A program made the position numbers and the translations under genes. The notes beneath the pieces were generated by a model, which was not told the DNA's origin, searched no databases, and worked only from the letters and a program-made list of their open reading frames with translations. Below are positions 54,839 through 64,000 of a stretch of 64,000 nt of DNA, in pieces. Each line of letters opens with the position of its first letter. Position 1 is the first letter of the stretch. The DNA lies in contig NC_079883.1 in assembly GCF_029227915.1 (NCBI RefSeq), positions 10,478,001 through 10,542,000 on the forward strand, in the 5' to 3' direction. This stretch comes from Hydractinia symbiolongicarpus (lineage: Eukaryota; Cnidaria; Hydrozoa; Anthoathecata; Hydractiniidae).

Positions 54839-55199
54839 GCATCTTACCAAACAAAAAACGGCTATTTTTATAGCCACACATCCATAAAAAATATTACGGC
54901 TAGCTTTTTATATCAAACTTTGTCCTGCTTTCTGTTTAAATTTTATGCTACATAAAAATTTTATGCTACATAAAGTTTGACAATGTTAAAAATATGAAGG
55001 GCAAGAAAAGTAAAAGCAAGAAAATAAGAAATTTAAAAACGAAAATACTTAAACTTAGGGAATCTAATCTTAAATTTACTCTTTTTTAACTGTTTAAGTG
55101 ACTTAAACAAGTTTAACTTTGTACCAAGATAATGTTTTTTTGTAAATGTGTGGCTATAAAAATAGCCGTTTGTTAATGTAATAGCCAGATACACACAAA

Positions 55200-55751
55200 T
55201 TATTTTTTTGCGGTCTTCTTTGCTGCCTTTTTGGGAGTCTTTTTGACCTTCTTTGCTGCAGGTTTTTTAGCAACAGGCTTCTTTGTGGGTTTCTTAGCTG
55301 CTGGTTTCTTAGCCGAGGCTTTCTTTGTGGCAGGCTTCTTTGCTGCTTTCTTTGGCGTGCTCTTCTTTGCTGGCTTCTTTTTTGGTGTACTTTTCTTTGC
55401 AGTAGGCTTCTTTGCCGTTGGCTTTTTTGCTGCGGCCTTTTTCTTAGGTTTTTCTTTTTTTACCTGACCTAGCTTGAATGATCCAGAAGCACCAGTGCCT
55501 TTAGTTTGAATCAAATCGCCTGATGTTACTCCTCGTTTAAGAGCCATTTTCAGATGATGATCTGAGTTTTCAGCAACTTTGTAATTTGCATGAATATATT
55601 TTGTAATAGCTTGGCGAGATGAACCACCGCGTTCCTTTAGGGTAGCGATAGCAGCCTTGATCATGTCCACATATTTAGGGTGATCAGCTGTCTTCTTTGC
55701 AGCAGGTTTCTTCTTGGGTGCGATTTTCTTTGGAGAAGCTGCTTCACTCAT
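55200..55751 (-). CDS. H1: Linker histone H1 (unit 10)
   Basis: Same 183 residues from the inner Met. Stem-loop 55152..55167; E2F-type site 55895..55906; AC box 55916..55922. Confidence 0.94.
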   Translation of the reverse strand: MSEAASPKKIAPKKKPAAKKTADHPKYVDMIKAAIATLKERGGSSRQAITKYIHANYKVAENSDHHLKMALKRGVTSGDLIQTKGTGASGSFKLGQVKKEKPKKKAAAKKPTAKKPTAKKSTPKKKPAKKSTPKKAAKKPATKKASAKKPAAKKPTKKPVAKKPAAKKVKKTPKKAAKKTAKK

Positions 55752-56330
55752 TTTTAATGTTTTCTTACAACAATCCAACGATAAACGATGCTTGTTATCA
55801 CAGTAGAAGTATACTAAACATTACCGTGTAAATGAGATATAATTTAAGACGGTGCGAAGTATGCGGACGTAAAAGTACCACTCCCGGGAATTGATTTGGC
55901 GCGAAAACAGAAATGTGTGTTTCTGTACATCGTATAATGTCCGTTTTGGGTGCCGCGACTATGCGAAAGCATGTTAATTTTTATTTGTAGTACGACGCAA
56001 TAGTCTGCAAGAGAAGCTGCTGGAGTTTGAGGTCTTCAGCATTACATCTAGTCTGTTAATTTGGGCTTCTTCCGCGCTCGTGTTAGGATTTTCATAAAGC
56101 GTTCTTTGGTTTGCGTTGCGTATGTCGGCCTACATCATCGACACGGCCTGTTTCCGGCTATTAGGAGCAATTCATATATTGGGCACTGCGTTTCGACTTT
56201 TTTATTAGACCACAGTAAAAAAATTCACTCACAGAAGTCCCTTTCTTTCATGGCTACAAACACGAAGAATTCTGTCGTAAGTAAAACGAATGCGCAAGCC
56301 AAAATGACGATGGGGCGAAGTCATAAGCAT

Positions 56331-56403
56331 GGCCCTGTGGCCCAATGGATAAGGCATCTGACTACGAATCAGGGGATTCCAGGTTCGACTCCTGGCAGGG
56401 TCG
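56331..56403 (+). tRNA. tRNA-Arg (ACG), unit 10
   Basis: Identical to unit 1; anticodon 56364..56366. Confidence 0.96.
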
Positions 56404-56725
56404 CACTGTCGCATTTCGGCTGCATGGTCTACTGTGTAACGCGCGCGCACGTTCTGGCGTAATGCGTTGATAAACGGAATGTACGCAGACATATTGGAAA
56501 GTAATATCACGCACTTAGTATCGTCGCCTTTGTTAGCATTCATGTAAGTTACCATCCACTCGCTACAGTCGCTCTCCATCCTACGGCTAAATCAACAGCC
56601 GTGATTTTTACTATGTCGCCGTCCATCCGTACGCGGTGACAGTTGTAAGCTTTACAGTAACGTGACATGCTCCACAAGCAGTTACGGTGTGTGGACGATG
56701 CCTATCATGGCAACGCTTGTTCTTT

Positions 56726-56909
56726 ATCGCTTCTCGGCCTAATGGCTAAGATCAAGTGTAGTATCTGTTCTTATCAGTTTAATATCTGGTAGGCCATTCT
56801 CTGAATGGTCAGTATATTAATCTGATTTTTGGCCTTGGGTCATGGAGGTGGATTCATTCACGCCGTGACCACGGTTGCCTTGGTGTTGCACTATTACCGA
56901 TGGCGGCCC
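56726..56909 (+). ncRNA. U2: U2 snRNA, 1-nt shorter (unit 10)
   Basis: One G is missing from the GGG that opens stem IV (near 56873), giving 184 nt. Stem IV can still pair with one base pair fewer. Branch-site sequence 56758..56763 and Sm site 56825..56832 are intact; PSE-like element 56672..56680. The loss is in a homopolymer and may be a sequencing error. Confidence 0.93.
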
Positions 56910-57101
56910 ACATAAGCAATAAAAGAATAATAGCAGTCCTCTTTCCGACGGCACTCTGCATAGTCTACGGCGGGAACAAAACGCGTACACTGGGGGAGAA
57001 TACAGCCTATGCCCCGCGACACGGCAGTTTATAACACACTCAAGCCACAAGCATTAACAAACTTTGAAGGGTACCCTCATGCTACGGTGCAGTTCCAACT
57101 C

Positions 57102-57265
57102 ATACTTACCTGACGGGGAAGTAAAGACTGATCAATGAGGGTTTTCTTCCAGAGTGAGGCTCTTGCATTGCACTACGCTTGGGCTGACCTCTGCGATTAC
57201 TGCAAACGTCAGTAACTCGACCGTACAATTTCTGGTAGTGGGGGCCTGCGTCCGCGCTCGCCCCT
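57102..57265 (+). ncRNA. U1: U1 snRNA, 1-nt shorter (unit 10)
   Basis: Four C instead of five in the 3' terminal stem (57261..57264). The splice-site sequence and the Sm site (57227..57235) are intact; PSE-like element 57045..57053. Homopolymer change, possibly an error. Confidence 0.93.
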
Positions 57266-57593
57266 CCTTAAGTCAAAATGAATGAGCTTAGAAAAGTTGC
57301 GCGGCCAAATGTCGGTGGTGACTTAAACGCTAAGGTAAAAACCTCGCTTGGCTGTTACGAAACGTGATTGCGATATAAGTCCTCGGAAGGCGGCGGAATT
57401 TTATTTTATTTGCCATTCCGTCAGGGTTATTGGATGATCGGCAATAGATCGAGTTTGTATGCATTTGAAAGCTCTTTTTTCTCGTACTATCACCTGAAAA
57501 TGTCGTAGGAAAATGTCATAGGAAACACTTTCAACAACCGCCACGTTCCTTAATTGTTATAACAAGAAATATATCACAGCAAATGAAAATGAA

Positions 57594-57714
57594 AAGCCTA
57601 CGACACCGGGAGTTCCCAGGCGGTCCCCCCATCCAAGTACTATCCCGGCCCGACGATGCTTAACTTCCGTGATCAGACGAGAACGGGTGTGTTCATCGTG
57701 GTATGGCCGTAGAC
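57594..57714 (-). rRNA. 5S: 5S ribosomal RNA, 121 nt (unit 10)
   Basis: One extra base in the C-run of the plus strand (six C instead of five near 57625..57630), which lengthens the G-run of GGATGGGGGACC in 5S, inside the internal control region. A real change here could disturb TFIIIA binding, but it is a homopolymer and suspect. Confidence 0.93.
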
Positions 57715-57911
57715 ATTAGTAGGTGCAAATACGTGCAATTTATTTTGACGTTGTGATCAAATTTTTTTATTTAATTTCTTTGAGTTACTTAGGACAAGGC
57801 GTATGCATGGATTATCTATTAGACTTTAAGGTTATAGTTTTGTGAAAAAAACAATGTTTTTTTAAAGATGTGTGGCTATAAAAATAGCCGTTGTTTTCTG
57901 AGTGTAGCGGT

Positions 57912-58292
57912 TTACTTCTTCTGTCCTTTGTCGTTCTTCTTTGGGAGTAAGACAGCTTGAATGTTTGGCAAAACACCACCAGCTGCAATGGTTACACCGC
58001 TCAAAAGTTTGTTTAATTCTTCATCATTACGAACAGCCAATTGTAAATGTCTTGGAATAATCCTAGCTTTTTTGTTGTCTCTTGCTGCGTTACCAGCCAA
58101 CTCCAATATCTCAGCAGATAAATATTCCAAGACGGCTGCTAAGTAAACTGGTGCTCCAGATCCAATTCGGTTAGCATAGTGCCCTCTACGAAGGAATCTA
58201 TGCACTCTACCGACTGGAAATTGAAGTCCAGCTCTTGAGGATCTTGTCTTGGCTTTAGCCTTAGCTTTTCCACCTTTTCCACGTCCAGACAT
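57912..58292 (-). CDS. H2A: Histone H2A (unit 10)
   Basis: Same 126 residues. Stem-loop 57874..57889; divergent from H2B at 58577. Confidence 0.97.
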   Translation of the reverse strand: MSGRGKGGKAKAKAKTRSSRAGLQFPVGRVHRFLRRGHYANRIGSGAPVYLAAVLEYLSAEILELAGNAARDNKKARIIPRHLQLAVRNDEELNKLLSGVTIAAGGVLPNIQAVLLPKKNDKGQKK

Positions 58293-58576
58293 AACTGCGA
58301 TTTGATTTGTAAGTTAATACAAAAACGTACGAATATTTAACGTAAGTGTTAACGAAATAAACTTTACTCGTTTTTTCATCATAAAAATAGGATCGAAATC
58401 ATGTTTTTTTAACCAATCATAATTAAGTATTAAACAAAAGATTTTTTTTTTAACCAATTAAATTGCGTATCGGCGTTTTCGGATCGAATTCGATCCGATT
58501 TTTTTACTTATAAACAAAAAGTTTTGACTTGCAGTTTAATGCTTATTTACAAGTTAAGTAGCAAAAATTTTTAACC

Positions 58577-58981
58577 ATGTCTGACGCAGCAGCTAAAGGA
58601 GGAAAACAGGCACCTAAAGTAGCCAAGAAAGGTGAAAAAAGAGCCGGCAAAAAAGGAGGAAAGATTGGTGGAACTGGTGAAAAGAAACGCAAGAGAAAGA
58701 GAAAGGAAAGTTATGCTATTTACATCTACAATGTTTTGAAACAAGTTCACCCAGATGTCGGAGTTTCAAGCAAAGCTATGAGCATCATGAACTCATTTGT
58801 CAACGACATCTTTGAGCGCATTGCTTCCGAAGCTTCGCGTTTGGCTCTTCAAAACAAAAAGTCGACCATCTCTTCTCGTGAAATTCAAACCGCAGTACGT
58901 CTTCTCTTGCCTGGAGAACTTGCAAAACACGCAGTCAGTGAAGGAACAAAAGCCGTCACAAAATACACAAGCAGCAAGTAA
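58577..58981 (+). CDS. H2B: Histone H2B (unit 11)
   Basis: Same 134 residues. TATA box 58509..58514; stem-loop 59005..59020. Confidence 0.97.
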   Translation: MSDAAAKGGKQAPKVAKKGEKRAGKKGGKIGGTGEKKRKRKRKESYAIYIYNVLKQVHPDVGVSSKAMSIMNSFVNDIFERIASEASRLALQNKKSTISSREIQTAVRLLLPGELAKHAVSEGTKAVTKYTSSK

Positions 58982-59406
58982 ACCAACGTCTACCAAACAC
59001 AAACGGTCTTTTTTAAGACCACACATCTTTAAAAAAACATTTACTTGGCGTCACTACAAGTTAACCGAAGTTAATAAAACTTCTAAATAATGTGCTTAAG
59101 AACACTAGCCTACATTTAAAATACTTCCCCATGTGTGTGTGGATTAGCTTCACTTTTCATACGTATTATTAGCTGTACTTGCAGAAAAGACAAGTACATT
59201 GATCCATGTTATTGCTTACATTTAACTTAACCCAGCTTTTCACGGAAACACTCCCAGGCAAATTAACCCTACAAAGTATTTCTAAATTTTTTTTGTGTCA
59301 TATATGACATAGTATCGTATAGCAATAAATGTAACTGTGACAAGACTTTACACATTGTGTAATTTGGAAGCGTGCACAAAGTAATGTTTTAAAAGATTTG
59401 TGGCTA

Positions 59407-59799
<393 letters not shown>

Positions 59800-60278
59800 T
59801 TAACAGAATTCAGACAGCTTTAAAAAGAGGCCATAAAATTACCTACTGCTCGTGGAAACACCCTAATTAACCAATAGAGTTGCGTCATTACAAAATGTTC
59901 CGAACATTTTGTACATTTTTTTAAGTAAAACTGTAGTTTTTTTAAAAATTCGTGGTCTTAATGTTTCAGTAAGGCAATAAATTTGGCATCGTTGGAATTC
60001 GCCAAACCTTCTGCTACTTACTAAAAAAAAAAAAAGTCAAAAGCTTTTGTGTATCAGAAGATACAGCCGTTTTCCCCGTAGCCAAAAAACACAGATTTTA
60101 TAAAAATGTTAAAGTAATGAGCGTAATGTCATTATGCAGCCAATCAGAAATTACTTTCTTAGCACCAATCAAATGGTTTGTTTTGAACCTTAGCTGTCAA
60201 TCAATATGAGAAATAAAACTTTGGCGCGATAGTGCATTTTAGACCGTCTTGTGTATCCGTACTACATCGACTTCTTAA

Positions 60279-60692
<414 letters not shown>

Positions 60693-60829
60693 GCATCTTA
60701 CCAAACAAAAAACGGCTATTTTTATAGCCACACATCCATAAAAAATATTACGGCTAGCTTTTTATATCAAACTTTGTCCTGCTTTCTGTTTAAATTTTAT
60801 GCTACATAAAAATTTTATGCTACATAAAG

Positions 60830-61329
60830 NNNNNNNNNNNNNNNNNNNNNNNNNNNNNNNNNNNNNNNNNNNNNNNNNNNNNNNNNNNNNNNNNNNNNNN
60901 NNNNNNNNNNNNNNNNNNNNNNNNNNNNNNNNNNNNNNNNNNNNNNNNNNNNNNNNNNNNNNNNNNNNNNNNNNNNNNNNNNNNNNNNNNNNNNNNNNNN
61001 NNNNNNNNNNNNNNNNNNNNNNNNNNNNNNNNNNNNNNNNNNNNNNNNNNNNNNNNNNNNNNNNNNNNNNNNNNNNNNNNNNNNNNNNNNNNNNNNNNNN
61101 NNNNNNNNNNNNNNNNNNNNNNNNNNNNNNNNNNNNNNNNNNNNNNNNNNNNNNNNNNNNNNNNNNNNNNNNNNNNNNNNNNNNNNNNNNNNNNNNNNNN
61201 NNNNNNNNNNNNNNNNNNNNNNNNNNNNNNNNNNNNNNNNNNNNNNNNNNNNNNNNNNNNNNNNNNNNNNNNNNNNNNNNNNNNNNNNNNNNNNNNNNNN
61301 NNNNNNNNNNNNNNNNNNNNNNNNNNNNN
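60830..61329. other. Assembly gap of 500 N
   Basis: Exactly 500 N. By unit alignment the missing bases correspond to unit 1 2366..2865, which is also 500 bases: the H3-H1 spacer with the H1 stem-loop, and the H1 C-tail. The lysine-repeat coding part is low in complexity. Open frames drawn across the N are meaningless. Confidence 0.98.
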
Positions 61330-61605
61330 GAATGATCCAGAAGCACCAGTGCCTTTAGTTTGAATCAAATCGCCTGATGTTACTCCTCGTTTAAGAGCCA
61401 TTTTCAGATGATGATCTGAGTTTTCAGCAACTTTGTAATTTGCATGAATATATTTTGTAATAGCTTGGCGAGATGAACCACCGCGTTCCTTTAGGGTAGC
61501 GATAGCAGCCTTGATCATGTCCACATATTTAGGGTGATCAGCTGTCTTCTTTGCAGCAGGTTTCTTCTTGGGTGCGATTTTCTTTGGAGAAGCTGCTTCA
61601 CTCAT
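61330..61605 (-). CDS. H1: Linker histone H1, N-terminal part before gap (unit 11)
   Basis: Residues 1..92 are visible and equal to the other copies, up to Phe92 near the end of the globular domain. The C-tail, expected to end at about 61054, lies in the N gap. E2F-type site 61749..61760 and AC box 61770..61776 are intact. There is no sign of a break in the visible part. Confidence 0.9.
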
Positions 61606-62184
61606 TTTTAATGTTTTCTTACAACAATCCAACGATAAACGATGCTTGTTATCACAGTAGAAGTATACTAAACATTACCGTGTAAATGAGATATAATTTA
61701 AGACGGTGCGAAGTATGCGGACGTAAAAGTACCACTCCCGGGAATTGATTTGGCGCGAAAACAGAAATGTGTGTTTCTGTACATCGTATAATGTCCGTTT
61801 TGGGAGCCGCGACTATGCGAAAGCATGTTAATTTTTATTTGTAGCACGACGCAATAGTCTGAAAGAGAAGCTGCTGGAGTTTGAGGTCTTCAGCATTACA
61901 TCTACTCTGTTAATTTGGGCTTCTTCCGCGCCCGTGTTAGGATTTTCATAAAGCGTTCTTTGGTTTGCGTTGCGTATGTCGGCCTACATCATCGACACGG
62001 CCTGTTTCCGGCTATTAGGAGCAATTCATATATTGGGCACTGCGTTTCGACTTTTTTATTAGACCACAGTAAAAAAATTCACTCACAGAAGTCCCTTTCT
62101 TTCATGGCTACAAACACGAAGAATTCTGTCGTAAGTAAAACGAATGCGCAAGCCAAAATAACGATGGGGCGAAGTCATAAGCAT

Positions 62185-62257
62185 CGCCCTGTGGCCCAAT
62201 GGATAAGGCATCTGACTACGAATCAGGGGATTCCAGGTTCGACTCCTGGCAGGGTCG
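62185..62257 (+). tRNA. tRNA-Arg (ACG), first base changed (unit 11)
   Basis: Anticodon 62218..62220 and T-arm are intact, but base 1 is C instead of G, so the 1-72 pair becomes C-C. This may impair 5' processing or charging. All other copies have G1. It lies in the more divergent sequence after the gap. Confidence 0.88.
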
Positions 62258-62579
62258 CACTGTCGCATTTCGGCTGCATGGTCTACTGTGTAACGCGCGC
62301 GCACGTTCTGGCGTAATGCGTTGATAAACGGAATGTACGCAGTCATATTGGAAAGTAATATCACGCACTTAGTATCGTCGCCTTTGTTAGCATTCATGTA
62401 AGTTACCATCCACTCGCTACAGTCGCTCTCCATCCTACGGCTAAATCAACAGCCGTGATTTTTACTATGTCGCCGTCCATCCGTACGCGGTGACAGTTGT
62501 AAGCTTTACAGTAACGTGACATGCTCCACAAGCAGTTACGGTGTGTGGACGATGCCTATCATGGCAACGCTTGTTCTTT

Positions 62580-62764
62580 ATCGCTTCTCGGCCTAATGGC
62601 TAAGATCAAGTGTAGTATCTGTTCTTATCAGTTTAATATCTGGTAGGCCATTCTCTGAATGGTCAGTATATTAATCTGATTTTTGGCCTTGGGTCATGGA
62701 GGTGGATTCATTCACGCCGTGACCACGGGTTGCCTTGGTGTTGCACTATTACCGATGGCGGCCC
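62580..62764 (+). ncRNA. U2: U2 snRNA (unit 11)
   Basis: 185 nt, identical to unit 1. PSE-like element 62526..62534; Sm site 62679..62686. Confidence 0.96.
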
Positions 62765-62956
62765 ACATAAGCAATAAAAGAATAATAGCAGTCCTCTTTC
62801 CGACGGCACTCTGCATAGTCTACGGCGGGAACAAAACGCGTACACTGGGGGAGAATACAGCCTATGCCCCGCGACACGGCAGTTTATAACACACTCAAGC
62901 CACAAGCATTAACAAACTTTGAAGGGTACCCTCATGCTACGGTGCAGTTCCAACTC

Positions 62957-63121
62957 ATACTTACCTGACGGGGAAGTAAAGACTGATCAATGAGGGTTTT
63001 CTTCCAGAGTGAGGCTCTTGCATTGCACTACGCTTGGGCTGACCTCTGCGATTACTGCAAACGTCAGTAACTCGACCGTACAATTTCTGGTAGTGGGGGC
63101 CTGCGTCCGCGCTCGCCCCCT
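62957..63121 (+). ncRNA. U1: U1 snRNA (unit 11)
   Basis: 165 nt, identical to unit 1. PSE-like element 62900..62908; Sm site 63082..63090. Confidence 0.96.
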
Positions 63122-63436
63122 CCTTAAGTCAAAATGAATGAGCTTAGAAAAGTTGCGCGGCCAAATGTCGGTGGTGACTTAAACGCTAAGGTAAAACCTC
63201 GCTTGGCTGTTACGAAACGTGATTGCGATATAAGTCCTCGGAAGGCGGCGGAATTTTATTTTATTTGCCATTCCGTCAGGGTTATTGGATGATCGGCAAT
63301 AGATCGAGTTTGTATGCATTTGAAAGCTCTTTTTTCTCGTACTATCACCTGAAAATGTCGTAGGAAAATGTCATAGGAAACACTTTCAACAACCGCCACG
63401 TTCCTTAATTGTTATAACAAGAAATATATCACAGCA

Positions 63437-63458
63437 CCATTGAAATGAAAAGGCAACA
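63437..63458. repeat. 22-bp insertion beside 5S
   Basis: Extra 22 bp relative to all other units. It includes TGAAATGAAAAGGC, an imperfect copy of the adjacent TGAAAATGAAAAGCC at the 5S 3' end, so it looks like a local duplication, or an older form kept outside the homogenised units. Confidence 0.8.
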
Positions 63459-63470
63459 AATGAAAATGAA

Positions 63471-63590
63471 AAGCCTACGACACCGGGAGTTCCCAGGCGG
63501 TCCCCCATCCAAGTACTATCCCGGCCCGACGATGCTTAACTTCCGTGATCAGACGAGAACGGGTGTGTTCATCGTGGTATGGCCGTAGAC
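63471..63590 (-). rRNA. 5S: 5S ribosomal RNA (unit 11)
   Basis: 120 nt, identical to unit 1. The 22-bp insertion lies 12 bp past its 3' end; the T4 terminator is kept and another T4 is added. One T to G change (63600) is in its 5' flank. Confidence 0.97.
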
Positions 63591-63787
63591 ATTAGTAGGG
63601 GCAAATACGTGCAATTTATTTTGACGTTGTGATCAAATTTTTTTATTTAATTTCTTTGAGTTACTTAGGACAAGGCGTATGCATGGATTATCTATTAGAC
63701 TTTAAGGTTATAGTTTTGTGAAAAAAACAATGTTTTTTTAAAGATGTGTGGCTATAAAAATAGCCGTTGTTTTCTGAGTGTAGCGGT

Positions 63788-64000
63788 TTACTTCTTCTGT
63801 CCTTTGTCGTTCTTCTTTGGGAGTAAGACAGCTTGAATGTTTGGCAAAACACCACCAGCTGCAATGGTTACACCGCTCAAAAGTTTGTTTAATTCTTCAT
63901 CATTACGAACAGCCAATTGTAAATGTCTTGGAATAATCCTAGCTTTTTTGTTGTCTCTTGCTGCGTTACCAGCCAACTCCAATATCTCAGCAGATAAATA
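63788..64000 (-). CDS. H2A: Histone H2A, partial at window end (unit 11)
   Basis: The last 70 residues and stop, identical to the other copies; the 5' part lies beyond the window. Stem-loop 63750..63765. Confidence 0.96.
   Translation of the reverse strand, partial: YLSAEILELAGNAARDNKKARIIPRHLQLAVRNDEELNKLLSGVTIAAGGVLPNIQAVLLPKKNDKGQKK

Noticed and set aside
60762-61632. Long frames across the N gap
   Set aside because: They consist mostly of unknown bases and have no meaning.

Overview
The window is part of a eukaryotic (metazoan) tandem gene array. One unit of about 5,852 bp is repeated head to tail ten times, followed by a partial eleventh copy. Each unit holds all five replication-dependent histone genes (H2B, H4, H3, H1, H2A), a tRNA-Arg(ACG), U2 snRNA, U1 snRNA and 5S rRNA. 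The histone genes are intronless and end in 16-nt histone 3' stem-loops. The protein sequences are animal-type: H3 is of the H3.2 class (Ser96), and H4 differs from the vertebrate form only at I21. AT-rich spacers and a short lysine-rich H1 would fit a cnidarian, possibly a hydrozoan such as Hydra, but I cannot prove the species from the sequence.

Layout of one unit (unit 1 numbering): H2B + (115..519); H4 - (980..1291); H3 + (1818..2228); H1 - (2590..3141); tRNA-Arg + (3721..3793); U2 + (4116..4300); U1 + (4493..4657); 5S - (4985..5104); H2A - (5302..5682). A 284-bp divergent promoter follows H2A and leads into the next H2B. H2A/H2B and H4/H3 are head-to-head pairs. H2B/H4 and H3/H1 are tail-to-tail pairs. 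The RNA genes sit as one block between H1 and H2A. H2B start codons fall at 115, 5967, 11821, 17673, 23525, 29318, 35170, 41022, 46873, 52725 and 58577.

Units 1 to 9 are almost identical; by eye I find only a handful of point differences, so homogenisation is very strong. The notable exceptions are H4 Gly42Arg in unit 4, a 59-bp deletion removing the U1 proximal promoter in unit 5, and H4 Lys91Glu in unit 8. Units 10 and 11 carry a cluster of single-base homopolymer indels, including one that frameshifts H4 in unit 11. The cluster lies just before a 500-N gap (60830..61329) and looks like poor assembly. After the gap the sequence is clearly more divergent, with several substitutions, a changed first base of tRNA-Arg and a 22-bp insertion beside 5S. 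The window opens with 33 N and closes inside H2A.

The genes share one theme, high output of basic growth machinery: histones for S phase, U1/U2 for splicing, and 5S and tRNA-Arg for translation. Three transcription modes are packed into 5.85 kb: Pol II with stem-loop processing, Pol II snRNA type, and Pol III. Comparison inside the unit exposes shared signals not tied to a textbook consensus: a CCACAAGCA element about 55 bp upstream of both U1 and U2, a common motif 5 nt downstream of both snRNAs, and an A-rich ACATT motif downstream of the histone stem-loops.
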